DNA of 38,666 bases from Candidatus Eisenbacteria bacterium (GTDB taxonomy: Bacteria > Orphanbacterota > Orphanbacteria > Orphanbacterales > Orphanbacteraceae): NCBI GenBank assembly GCA_016867715.1, contig VGIW01000024.1:1-38666 (forward strand), given 5' to 3'. Of the stretch, positions 1 to 7,418 are shown in pieces. The stretch's first letter is position 1. Every line of letters begins with the position of its first letter. The translations under genes were made by a program, and so were the position numbers. Under the pieces are notes generated by a model. That model did no database searches. It was not told the DNA's origin and saw nothing but the letters and a program-made list of their open reading frames with translations.

Positions 1-1
1 G

Positions 2-181
2 GAGAAGCCCACGGCGCGGGCGGGAGCGTCCACTCCCTTGGCGGCCGGCCGGGGAACCGGGTCCGCGTCCCTCGTGGAAGCCGTTGCGGCGGGCGCGGAT
101 CCTCGACGCGGTCCGGCCGTTCGGTCGGGCACGCGCCTTGCACGGCGGGGGTGCGGGGAAAGGAGGGCGCCGTGGGAATGA
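2..181 (+). CDS. C-terminal end of an unknown upstream gene (partial)
   Basis: The frame beginning at base 2 is open from the window edge to a TGA at 179-181. That TGA overlaps the ATG at 178 as ATGA, the same coupling seen at other gene joints in this window. Codon third positions are G/C rich, as in real genes here. The 59 visible residues are Ala/Gly/Arg rich and show no recognisable domain, so no function can be given. It may equally be non-coding sequence before the next gene. Confidence 0.3.
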   Translation, partial: EKPTARAGASTPLAAGRGTGSASLVEAVAAGADPRRGPAVRSGTRLARRGCGERRAPWE

Positions 182-2049
182 GGTTGCTCGGGCTCCTCGC
201 CGTTCTGGCGGTCGCCGGAGGCTCGGGAGCCGCGCTCGGTTCGCACGCGGTCGACTCGTCGGGAACGCTCACGGTGGCCGTCGACACCACGGGCGGCTGG
301 AGACGGGCCCTCGCGGGAGACACGGTCGTGGTTCCGGTCCGCGCGATCGGACGTTGGGCAAGGGGGGACGTGCTGGCGGTCCGGTGGAGCGCCCGCGGGG
401 AGGAGGTCGGGAGCTTTCCGCTTCCGCCGCTCACGGGAGAAGACTCGGTCCTCTATCGAATCCCCGTCGCGCTCCCCTATGTGGAGGGGGAGGAGGAGTC
501 GCTCGCGGTCGAAGCGCGAAGGGACTCGTCGCGAGGGGGTCTTCTGGCGAGGACGGTCGTTCCGATCGGGCCGACCACGGCGGGCGAGCCGTTCGCGATT
601 CCGATCGATCCCGGACCGGCGGAGGGGATCGACCTTTGCTACCCGTTTCTTCTTGTGCGCGAGGCGGACGGCTTTCGCCTCTTCGATCTCGGGAGCGGTA
701 CCGAGGTCGAGGGGGCGGCGCGGAGCGGGCGCGATGCTTCACTCGGCAAAGGTTTCGCCCTCTACGAACGTCGGGGGCGGATCCACCGGCTCGAGATTGC
801 GAGCGGGACGTCGCGGCCGATCTCCGATCCGAACTTTCCCGGGGCGCACCCAGCAGCGGGCGATTCCCTCTCCGCCTGGTTCCGAAGCTGCTGCGGGACG
901 TTCGGAGAGATCTTCCTGCTCCCGGCTCAAGGCGAGGCGTTCTCCTTTCCGCTCGGGTTTCCTGCTTCCGGGCGCCCCTCGGTCCGCGCCGGACGGGCGG
1001 CGTGGCTCGAGAGCGACGGGGAGACGTGGGCGGTCTGGACGGCGAATCTCGCGACGCGCGGGCGCGCCCTCGTCCATCGGTCCGACGATTCGCTCCTCGC
1101 CCCTTCGGTCGGCTCCGAGGGGATCGCCTTTGCCGCACGGCGGGGAACCCAATGGGTGTTGCTTCTTCACCGCTTCGCCGAGGGGACGATCGACACGATC
1201 GCGGGCGGCGGGAGAGACCTACGCGATCCCGCCTTCGGGAGCGGGTTTCTCGCGTGGAGCGAGGAAGCGGGCGGGGAGCGGGATCTTCGCGGGCGGCGGC
1301 TCGCGGACGGCCGGGCGTTTCCGATCTCGCTCGCGCCGGGAAGACAGGGTCCCTTCGCCCTCGATGATTCCCTCGCCGTCTGGTTGGAGGAACGGGGGGA
1401 GGAGAGTGGGCTTCGCGGGCTCCGGATCCGCCTTCCGGTGGGACCCTCTCCCATCCTCCGGCTTCGGTTCCATCGCGCGCGTTTCGTTCGCGACCGGGTC
1501 CTTCTCGAGTGGAGCGTCGAGGGGCCCGTGGACCGGGCGCCGTACTCCGCCTTTCGCGACGACGGCGATTCGGGCGCCGGCGGCGTACTGGTCGCCCGCG
1601 GCGCTCTCGACGGTCCCGGCTACTACTTCTGCGAGGATCGAACGCTCCCCGCAGCGGGAGAGCGGCAGCGGGTTCGGTACTCCCTCTCGGTCGAGGTCCC
1701 TGGGGGACCTCTCCATTTCGGGCCCGTTGCCGTCCTCCTTCCGGATCGCTACGGCGCGCTCTCGATCGAACCGGAGGGTCCAAACCCGACGGCGGGGCCG
1801 GTTCGCTTCGCGATCGAGGTCCCCGTTGCGGTCGAGGGGATGGAGGCGGCGTTCTGCGTATACGACTGCGGCGGAAGAAGGATCCGCGATGTCGTGGCAG
1901 GCCGCCTGCGATCGGGGAGGGCGTCCGTCGTTTGGGACCGGAGGACCGAAAGCGGAAGGGAGGCGGCGGCCGGTGTCTACTTCCTTCGCTTCCGAGTGGG
2001 CTCCGCGTACACGGAGACGAAGAAGGTGATTCTTCTTCCATCCGGATAG
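178..2049 (+). CDS. Secreted beta-propeller-like protein with C-terminal FlgD-like/T9SS-type sorting domain
   Basis: About 623 residues. It starts with a signal peptide (MRLLGLLAVLAVAGG, then AALGSHA). The middle, roughly residues 150-420, has repeated units of the TolB-like propeller kind, with recurring 'aaWlE/aWsE' strands followed by 'l..l..G'. The last ~90 residues begin with GPNPTAGPVRF and continue with YDCGGRRIRDV and AGVYFLRF. This is the FlgD-like Ig fold used as a sorting domain on exported proteins of FCB bacteria. AGGAGG at 161-166 precedes both ATG 178 and an in-frame GTG 172; ATG 178 is chosen because it makes an ATGA overlap. The ligand or enzymatic role is unknown. Confidence 0.8.
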   Translation: MRLLGLLAVLAVAGGSGAALGSHAVDSSGTLTVAVDTTGGWRRALAGDTVVVPVRAIGRWARGDVLAVRWSARGEEVGSFPLPPLTGEDSVLYRIPVALPYVEGEEESLAVEARRDSSRGGLLARTVVPIGPTTAGEPFAIPIDPGPAEGIDLCYPFLLVREADGFRLFDLGSGTEVEGAARSGRDASLGKGFALYERRGRIHRLEIASGTSRPISDPNFPGAHPAAGDSLSAWFRSCCGTFGEIFLLPAQGEAFSFPLGFPASGRPSVRAGRAAWLESDGETWAVWTANLATRGRALVHRSDDSLLAPSVGSEGIAFAARRGTQWVLLLHRFAEGTIDTIAGGGRDLRDPAFGSGFLAWSEEAGGERDLRGRRLADGRAFPISLAPGRQGPFALDDSLAVWLEERGEESGLRGLRIRLPVGPSPILRLRFHRARFVRDRVLLEWSVEGPVDRAPYSAFRDDGDSGAGGVLVARGALDGPGYYFCEDRTLPAAGERQRVRYSLSVEVPGGPLHFGPVAVLLPDRYGALSIEPEGPNPTAGPVRFAIEVPVAVEGMEAAFCVYDCGGRRIRDVVAGRLRSGRASVVWDRRTESGREAAAGVYFLRFRVGSAYTETKKVILLPSG

Positions 2050-2070
2050 CCGCGGATGGACGCCGCGCCG

Positions 2071-2092
2071 CGACGAGGAGAGCACCTCGTCG
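2071..2092. terminator. Stem-loop between convergent genes
   Basis: CGACGAGG at 2071-2078 pairs perfectly with CCTCGTCG at 2085-2092 around a 6-base loop. It lies in the 51-base gap between two convergent genes, so it could serve both. Neither side has a T-run, so it may be a Rho-type or weak terminator. Confidence 0.45.
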
Positions 2093-2100
2093 ATCGGGAG

Positions 2101-3723
2101 TCAGTGTCCCGCGCCCGGCGCGTCATTCCTTCGAGACTGAAGTTTTTCGAGCTCGAGGCGCGCGGGGGTGAAGGCGGGGTTTTCGCGAAGGGCGTTCCGG
2201 AAAGCCCCCTCGGCCTCCGCGAGGCGCCCGGCGCGGGCGAAGAACGACCCCTGATTCCAGTAGACGAGATGGAGGCTCCCGGATCCTTTCCCCTCCTCGA
2301 TCGCGCGCTCGAACGCTCTCTCCGCCCCCGCGAGATCCCCGCGGTCGGCGAGGAAGGTGGCGATCTCGGTCTCCTGTTTGACGAAGCCGCGGTACGCGAA
2401 GGGCTGCGCGCGCCCGAAGAGCCAGACCGCGACGAGGAGAAGGGCGGCGAGAGCGGCGCGCCGGAGGGCGCGGGCGCGGAGCATCTCGAGAAACCCGAGA
2501 AACCCGTGCGCGGCGAGGGGGAGAAGACCGACGACGATCGGGAGGCGGTAGCGCGCGGTCACGTAGAGGACGAGGAGCGAGAGGAGGTACGCGATCACGA
2601 ATAGGTGAAGAAACCCGGTTCTTCTCCAATTGCGCGCGGAGAGCGCGAAGCCGAGAAGCGCGAAGGGAGAGATCCATAGGAACGAGGGAAGAAAGCCGCG
2701 GAAGATCCAGGAGACCCGCGCGAAGTACTTCTGGTCGTAGTTGTCCGGAACTTCGTAGCCGTTCCAGACGAGCCGGAACTTCCGCCCGATGAGGTGCGCC
2801 TCTTCCGCCGGATGCGCGCGCGCGAACGCGAGCGCCTTCCCAATCCAGAAGCTGGAGACTTCGGAGGGCTTCATCGGGCGCCCCGTTTCCCGCTCGGCGA
2901 AACGGGCGGCGTCCTCCTCCTCATGCTCCGGAACCGTGCGGATGTCGAAGGGGGGCGTGTGGATCCCGGTCGCGCGCGGGTTGTTCCCGACGTACACGTT
3001 GATCCCCGCGTCCGATTCGACGAGGACCCAGTCCCCTCCGACGACGCGGTTTCGGATCGTGACCGGAAGGATCGCGAGGCCGATTCCGAGAAGAAAGACG
3101 CCGGCGCGGGCGGCGGAGGCGCGCGCGAGGGGGCGCGGCTCTCGGAGGAGGAGCCACGCCGCGAGAAAGGGGACCCCGAAGAGGAGATTTCCGCGACCCG
3201 TGACGGCGATCCCGAAGAGAAGCCCCGCGAGGGCGATGCGAGCGAGGTTCTTTTCCCGAGCGGCGATCGCAAGCGCGAGGAGGGAAGCGGCGAGAAAGAA
3301 GATCTCGGCCACCGACTTCAGGATCATGAGGTCCATGAAGAGAAGGGGGGTGTAGAGGGCGGCGAGAAGCCCCGCGATGATGCCGCGCCGCAGAGAAAAC
3401 ACTTGAGATGTGAGCAAAAACAGGAAGACGCACGTGAGGGATCCGAGGACCGATTGGAGGATGCGGACGAGGAGGAGATCCCTGCCGAAGAGGGCGTAGA
3501 GCCCGCCGAGCATGTACGCGTAGAGGGGAGCCTGGTAGTAGACGCGCTCCCCCCAGAAATCGCCGGCCGCGATCTTCTGCGCCCAGCGGTCGTAGGAAGC
3601 CGGGTCGATCAGGAGGTTGTCGAAATAGGGGGAGGCGCGGAAGTCGCTGAGAAAGAGGAGCCGCGTCGCGAGCGCGACGATGAAGACGGCGAGCGCGGCG
3701 GCGATCTTTTCTCGATTCCGCAT
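2101..3723 (-). CDS. PMT/ArnT-like integral membrane glycosyltransferase with C-terminal TPR
   Basis: 540 residues. The N-terminal TM helix is followed by a luminal loop containing DPASYDRWAQKIAAGDFWG and YYQAPLYAYMLGGLYALFG. This is the acidic-residue loop typical of GT39/GT83-like dolichyl- or polyprenyl-phosphate-sugar transferases. About ten more hydrophobic segments follow, up to about residue 430. The final ~100 residues form two TPR-like units ('AGAERAFERAIEEG', 'AEAEGAFRNAL..NP'). It probably transfers sugars from lipid carriers to exported proteins or glycans; the substrate cannot be told. It has its own promoter (3748-3776) and a GGGGGAAG ribosome site before ATG 3723. Confidence 0.82.
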   Translation of the reverse strand: MRNREKIAAALAVFIVALATRLLFLSDFRASPYFDNLLIDPASYDRWAQKIAAGDFWGERVYYQAPLYAYMLGGLYALFGRDLLLVRILQSVLGSLTCVFLFLLTSQVFSLRRGIIAGLLAALYTPLLFMDLMILKSVAEIFFLAASLLALAIAAREKNLARIALAGLLFGIAVTGRGNLLFGVPFLAAWLLLREPRPLARASAARAGVFLLGIGLAILPVTIRNRVVGGDWVLVESDAGINVYVGNNPRATGIHTPPFDIRTVPEHEEEDAARFAERETGRPMKPSEVSSFWIGKALAFARAHPAEEAHLIGRKFRLVWNGYEVPDNYDQKYFARVSWIFRGFLPSFLWISPFALLGFALSARNWRRTGFLHLFVIAYLLSLLVLYVTARYRLPIVVGLLPLAAHGFLGFLEMLRARALRRAALAALLLVAVWLFGRAQPFAYRGFVKQETEIATFLADRGDLAGAERAFERAIEEGKGSGSLHLVYWNQGSFFARAGRLAEAEGAFRNALRENPAFTPARLELEKLQSRRNDAPGAGH

Positions 3724-3747
3724 CGACTTCCCCCGAAGAACAGGAGG

Positions 3748-3776
3748 AACATAGCGAGTGGAGCTTCACGCGTCAA
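3748..3776 (-). promoter_or_regulatory. Sigma70-type promoter for the glycosyltransferase
   Basis: On the minus strand, TTGACG (3771-3776) and TATGTT (3748-3753) are separated by exactly 17 bases. The predicted start is near 3741, giving a leader of about 18 nt that contains the ribosome site. I see no equally good promoter for comM in 3777-3929. Confidence 0.6.
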
Positions 3777-3929
3777 TTCCGGCGGTTCCCCGCCGAAGGC
3801 GGCCGAGGCCCGCGGAAGAGGAAGAGGGGACGCGGATCGAGGTGCGCGCGCCCGCGGAAGAACACCCGCGGGTCGGACCGCGAGTTCGCCGTTCCCGGAA
3901 ATCGCGCGGCGGTCCGACATCCGAACACG

Positions 3930-5462
3930 ATGCTCGCCCGCGTTCTCTCTAGCGCGCTGATCGGGGTCGATGCGTACCGCGTGACGGTGGAAGCGGATCT
4001 CGGGGGCGGGCTCCCGGCGTTCTCGGTCGTCGGGCTCCCGGACGCGACGGTTCGCGAGTCGAGGGAACGGGTCGCGGCGGCGGTGAAGAACTCGGGTTTT
4101 CACTTCCCCGCGCGGCGGATCACCGTGAACCTCGCCCCGGCCGGCATCCGCAAGGAAGGCGCGCTCTTCGATCTTCCGATCGCGCTCGGGATTCTCGTCT
4201 CGTCGGAGCAGATCGACCCGTTCGGATCGGACGGGGTTCTCGCGGTCGGCGAGCTTTCGCTGAACGGGAACCTTCGGCCGGTGCGCGGCGTCCTCTCGAT
4301 GGCGATGCTCGCCCGCCGGCTCCGCATCGGAGCGATTCTCCTCCCTCCGGAGAACGCGGAAGAGGCGTCGATCGTCGAGGGGATCGGGGTCTATCCGGTC
4401 CCCTCGCTCCGCGAGGCGATCGAGCATCTCCGCGCGCCGGAGAAAGCCTCTCCCTACCTTCCGACCGGCGGATCCGAGGACGGTTCGAGCCCCTTTCTCG
4501 ACCTCGAGGATGTCCGCGGGCAGGAGCAGGCGCGCCGGGCGGTCGAGATCGCCGCGGCGGGCGGACACAACTTGCTCTTCATCGGGCCGCCCGGCTCCGG
4601 AAAGACGATGATCGCACGGAGAATCCCCTCGATCCTTCCGGAGCTGACCCGAGAGGAATCGCTTGATGTCACAAGAATCTATTCGGTCGCGGGGCTTCTC
4701 TCGGCCGGCTCGTCGCTCGTCCGGAGGAGGCCGTTTCGCGCGCCGCATCACTCGACGTCCGATGCCGGACTCGTCGGCGGGGGCGCGTATCCCCGTCCGG
4801 GAGAGGCGTCGCTCGCGCACCACGGCGTCCTCTTCCTCGACGAGCTCCCCGAGTTCAAGAAGAACGTGCTCGAGCTTCTTCGCCAGCCGCTCGAGGAGGG
4901 GAGCGTCCGCATTGCCCGCGCGGCCGTCTCTCTCGTCTTTCCTTCCGCCTTCATGCTCGCCGCGGCCATGAACCCCTGTCCATGCGGCTATTGGGGAGAT
5001 CCGCGCTGCACATGCACGCCGGGGGAGATCCAGCGGTACGCGAGCCGGGTGTCGGGGCCGCTTCTCGATCGGATCGACATTCATGTCGAGGTGCCGCGGG
5101 TCGCCTACAACGATCTCGCCTCGATCGCCCCGGGGGAGCCGTCGCGGGCGGTGCGGGAGCGGGTCGAACGCGCCCGGATGGTTCAACAGTCAAGGTTCGC
5201 GTCGATTCCCGGCGTGTTCACGAACGCGCGGATGGAATCCCGCGAGCTCCGGCGCTTCGCGTCGCCTGACGAAGAAGGACGCCGCCTCCTCCGCGCGGCG
5301 ATGGAGAAGCTCGGTCTCTCGGCCCGCGCGCACGACCGGATCCTTCGCGTATCAAGAACCATCGCGGATCTCGTTGGAAGCGAGCACATCCGCGCCCCGC
5401 ATCTCGCCGAGGCGATCCAATATCGCTCGCTGGATCGACCGCGCTGGAGGGAGGGGGGATGA
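3930..5462 (+). CDS. comM: ComM/YifB family Mg-chelatase-like AAA+ ATPase
   Basis: 510 residues, the usual full length. The N-terminal ChlI-like domain ('GLPDATVRESRERV', 'ITVNLAPAGIRKEG', 'DLPIALGIL') precedes the AAA+ core with Walker A GPPGSGKT and Walker B GVLFLDELPEF. The Cys-rich NPCPCGYWGDPRCTC loop and the C-terminal helical lid (ending 'AIQYRSLDRP') are present. ComM proteins are hexameric helicases that promote branch migration during natural transformation. ATG 3930 has no clear ribosome site. Its last ~250 bases are repeated, diverged, at 6625-6885, so the 3' end may be a recombined copy. comM is a known insertion hotspot for genomic islands (AbaR-type islands in Acinetobacter). 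Confidence 0.93.
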   Translation: MLARVLSSALIGVDAYRVTVEADLGGGLPAFSVVGLPDATVRESRERVAAAVKNSGFHFPARRITVNLAPAGIRKEGALFDLPIALGILVSSEQIDPFGSDGVLAVGELSLNGNLRPVRGVLSMAMLARRLRIGAILLPPENAEEASIVEGIGVYPVPSLREAIEHLRAPEKASPYLPTGGSEDGSSPFLDLEDVRGQEQARRAVEIAAAGGHNLLFIGPPGSGKTMIARRIPSILPELTREESLDVTRIYSVAGLLSAGSSLVRRRPFRAPHHSTSDAGLVGGGAYPRPGEASLAHHGVLFLDELPEFKKNVLELLRQPLEEGSVRIARAAVSLVFPSAFMLAAAMNPCPCGYWGDPRCTCTPGEIQRYASRVSGPLLDRIDIHVEVPRVAYNDLASIAPGEPSRAVRERVERARMVQQSRFASIPGVFTNARMESRELRRFASPDEEGRRLLRAAMEKLGLSARAHDRILRVSRTIADLVGSEHIRAPHLAEAIQYRSLDRPRWREGG

Positions 5463-5533
5463 GGATCGGTCAGGAGGCAACGTGTTCAGTTTTAGGAGGT
5501 TGTTTCGTTGCGGCAAGGTGCTTGACTTTCGTA

Positions 5534-5554
5534 CACAATAGTTGCACGATTGTG
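5534..5554. promoter_or_regulatory. Inverted repeat, candidate operator upstream of the wHTH gene
   Basis: CACAAT at 5534-5539 and ATTGTG at 5549-5554 form a perfect 6-base inverted repeat with 9 bases between. It lies 27 bases upstream of the GTG of the wHTH-nucleotidyltransferase gene, in an AT-richer stretch (5480-5560). The position suits autoregulation by the encoded winged helix; this is inference. TTGACT at 5522-5527 could be part of a promoter, but I see no convincing -10. Confidence 0.4.
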
Positions 5555-5580
5555 CCGAAAAGTGGCAGGGAGGCACGGTC

Positions 5581-6162
5581 GTGGTCGAATGGCTCTTCCC
5601 GAGGACCCGGTGGATGATCCTGAGGGAGTTCTTTTCCCGGCCGGTACGGGAGCTGCATGTCAGCGAGTTGATCCGTTTGGCCGGTGGCGGCAGTGCCGCT
5701 GTCCAGAGGGAGCTTCGTCAATTCACGGAGGCGGGGCTCCTGATCCGAACGCGTGTCGGCAATCAGGTGCGCTATCGCGCGAATCCGAACCACGCCCTCT
5801 ACCCGGAACTCCGATCCCTCGTTCTGAAGACCGTGGGTCTGGTCGATGTCTTGCGGGAGAGTCTCGAGGGGATCCCTGGAATCGATGTCGCCTTCGTCTG
5901 CGGAAGCATCGCGAAAGGCGAAGACCGGACGGACAGCGACATCGACTTCGTCGTGATCGGCGGGGTGTCCCTCAGGAAGCTGGTCGGCTCGCTCGCGCCT
6001 GCGCAGCAGAAGCTGAAATGGGAAATCAACCCGACGTTGTACCGGCCGGGGGAGTACAGGGAGAAGCTCGCCGCGCGAAACCACTTCCTCGAACAAGTTG
6101 TGAAGGGTCGCAAGCTGTTCGTGGTGGGGGAGGAGAGTGACCTTCAGCGATTGGCTGAGTGA
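5581..6162 (+). CDS. Winged-helix/MNT-type nucleotidyltransferase fusion (antitoxin-like)
   Basis: 193 residues. Residues ~1-70 form an ArsR/MarR-like winged helix ('ILREFFSRPVRELHVSELIRL', 'VQRELRQFTEAGLLI'). Residues ~95-180 form a minimal nucleotidyltransferase with the GSIAKGEDRTDSDIDFVVIG signature, including GS and the DxD metal ligands, and a likely third acidic residue in KWEIN. GTG 5581 is preferred because GGGAGG lies 7 bases before it. Its stop overlaps GTG 6159 as GTGA. Such proteins pair with HEPN proteins in MNT-HEPN toxin-antitoxin-like modules; in studied MntA-HepT systems the nucleotidyltransferase AMPylates and silences the HEPN partner. Confidence 0.8.
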   Translation: MVEWLFPRTRWMILREFFSRPVRELHVSELIRLAGGGSAAVQRELRQFTEAGLLIRTRVGNQVRYRANPNHALYPELRSLVLKTVGLVDVLRESLEGIPGIDVAFVCGSIAKGEDRTDSDIDFVVIGGVSLRKLVGSLAPAQQKLKWEINPTLYRPGEYREKLAARNHFLEQVVKGRKLFVVGEESDLQRLAE

Positions 6163-6223
6163 TCGCTGAGACGAGATCGTCCCTGAGGCCACAAGTTGGG
6201 AGGAGATCGGCCATCTCCTCGCC

Positions 6224-6580
6224 GTGGTGGATCGGGAGCTCGGTGATTCGGAGAGCGCCCGTTCGTTGGATGGAAGATTCGTTCATGCCTGCTGGGCGTG
6301 TCTGACCGTGGCGCGGACGGCGCTCCGAGCGTGCGGATACCGGTTGCGCTCCGTCGCCGGCCACGTACGCACGATCGAGTCGCTGGAGCACACGATGGAT
6401 GTCGATCGGGAGAATCTAGGGCAGCTCCGAACATTCCGGGCTAAGAGGGCACGCGCCGATTACGAGATGACCGACACCGTCACCCAAGCAGACCTCGGTG
6501 AAGCCCGCCGGCTCGCCCGTAATCTTGCAGAGAGACTCCGTGCTTGGCTGCGCGACGAACACCCGGACCTGCTCCGCTGA
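6224..6580 (+). CDS. HEPN-domain partner of the nucleotidyltransferase, probably frameshifted near its start
   Basis: The open frame gives 118 residues from GTG 6224, but HEPN-like sequence clearly extends upstream in this frame (ATSWEEIGHLLAVVDREL) to a stop at 6167-6169. A GTG at 6159 overlaps the upstream stop as GTGA but is one frame off. Restoring one G near 6185 (CTGAGGCC to CTGGAGGCC) would join it to this frame, so a 1-base deletion is likely. The C-terminal helix has RAKRARADYEM, the R..R..ADY form of SAV_6107-like HEPN proteins. The RNase-type Rx4-6H motif is not seen. Function is inferred from the pairing: toxin-like partner of the upstream MNT protein. Confidence 0.65.
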   Translation: MVDRELGDSESARSLDGRFVHACWACLTVARTALRACGYRLRSVAGHVRTIESLEHTMDVDRENLGQLRTFRAKRARADYEMTDTVTQADLGEARRLARNLAERLRAWLRDEHPDLLR

Positions 6581-6608
6581 TCCACAAGCGGGCGGAGATG
6601 GTGCTACC

Positions 6609-6648
6609 GGACCGAAACAGTTGACGGTCCAAGTTGCGGAACTACCCC
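6609..6648. repeat. REP-like remnant at the junction with the comM fragment
   Basis: GGACCG (6609-6614) and CGGTCC (6625-6630) form a hairpin around a 10-base loop. It is followed by GCGGAACTACCCC (6636-6648), which resembles the GGAACTAC..CCCC ends flanking the RAYT at 6916 and 8272. It sits where comM homology resumes. The match is short, so this could be chance. Confidence 0.3.
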
Positions 6649-6885
6649 GGTGCCTTCACGAACGCGCGGATAGAATCGCGCGAGCTCCGCCGCTTCGCGG
6701 CACCCGACGACGATGGGCGGAAGCTCCTCCGCGCGGCGATGGAGAAGCTCGGCCTCTCGGCGCGCGCGCACGACCGGATTTTCCGCGTGGCGCGCACCCT
6801 CGCCGACCTCGACTCGAGCGACGCTGTCCGCGCCCCGCACCTCGCCGAGGCGATCCAATATCGATCTCTCGATCGACCGCGGTAG
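6625..6885 (+). pseudogene. Displaced, diverged copy of the comM 3' end
   Basis: The frame encodes about 83 residues closely matching the last 85 residues of the complete comM at 3930-5462. Shared blocks include RRFA, LLRAAMEKLGLSARAHDRI and RAPHLAEAIQYRSLDRPR. It lacks the ATPase core and has no start. The DNA is roughly four-fifths identical, offset by 1438 bases, and ends in its own TAG (6883-6885). Direct repeats at 5195-5447 and here therefore bracket the MNT-HEPN pair. The likely reading is that an incoming segment replaced the comM 3' end and pushed the old end downstream, or that a diverged homolog was recombined in. Confidence 0.85.
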
Positions 6886-6915
6886 AGGGACGGTGGATGA
6901 GGGGAGAATCCTCTT

Positions 6916-6954
6916 TCGGGGACGTAGTTCCGCTGTTTCCGTTTCTAAGTCCCC
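6916..6954. repeat. REP-like stem-loop flanking the RAYT (left)
   Basis: GGGGAC(G)TAG at 6918-6927 pairs with CTA(A)GTCCCC at 6945-6954 across a pyrimidine-rich loop. GTAG is the tetranucleotide typical of REP elements mobilised by RAYT transposases. Bases 6916-6932 recur inverted at 8272-8288 with 16 of 17 matching, so the pair marks the ends of the RAYT unit. Confidence 0.6.
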
Positions 6955-7014
6955 GCGGTGTCTCACGGCTCTTCCGCAATCGTCGTTTCTCACCCACCCG
7001 CTCATGGAGCGCAC

Positions 7015-7183
7015 ATGCCGAGTCAGCCTCGAATCGACATTCCTGGTTTGCTTCACCACGTTCGCGTCCGCGGGATCGAGTGTGGCCTCCTGTTCCGGTC
7101 CGACGGCGATCGGGAAGACTTCTTGGATCGTCTCAGGGCTGTCTGCGAGGAGGATGCCGCGTTCGTCTACGCTTGGTGCCTAA
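7015..7183 (+). pseudogene. 5' fragment of a REP-associated tyrosine transposase (RAYT)
   Basis: ATG 7015 begins 'MPSQPRIDIPGLLHHVRVRGIE', the standard N-terminus of Y1/TnpA_REP transposases, and runs to '..FVYAWCL' at 7182. There the family continues directly with MPNHVHL, but here a 236-bp insertion intervenes and coding resumes at 7419 in another frame. Removing 236 bases restores the exact family sequence and frame. The fragment alone lacks the HUH motif and the catalytic tyrosine. Confidence 0.8.
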
Positions 7184-7415
7184 CCTTGATCCGACAGAAA
7201 CTCGACCGGTGTCTTCCCGGCCGGGGCCCGGGGCGAGGGGGTGCCGGCAGAGACACCCCGAGCGCCGGGCTCACGACACGGTGCCGGGCCGGCAAGGCCC
7301 GGCGCGCTCGGGAACTCGCCGGTTCACCCCCTCGCCCCGTGCCCCGGCGGCCCTGCAAGGAGCACACTTCTGACGGATTGAGGTTAACCGAGTGACCCCT
7401 TCTGCTACATAGGAT
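7181..7415. mobile_element. Palindromic MITE/REP-like insertion inside the RAYT gene
   Basis: The tetranucleotide CTAA occurs on both sides (7180-7183 and 7416-7419), as in a 4-bp target duplication. Imperfect terminal repeats TAACCTNNATCCGNCAGAA match at 7181-7200 and, inverted, 7367-7386 (16 of 20). Inside, a ~24-base GC-rich arm near 7222-7246 recurs inverted near 7325-7348 with one mismatch. A perfect GCCGGGCC/GGCCCGGC hairpin lies at the centre (about 7283-7303). Almost the whole insert can fold into one long hairpin. It has no coding capacity of its own, so it is non-autonomous. Confidence 0.75.
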
Positions 7416-7418
7416 CTA

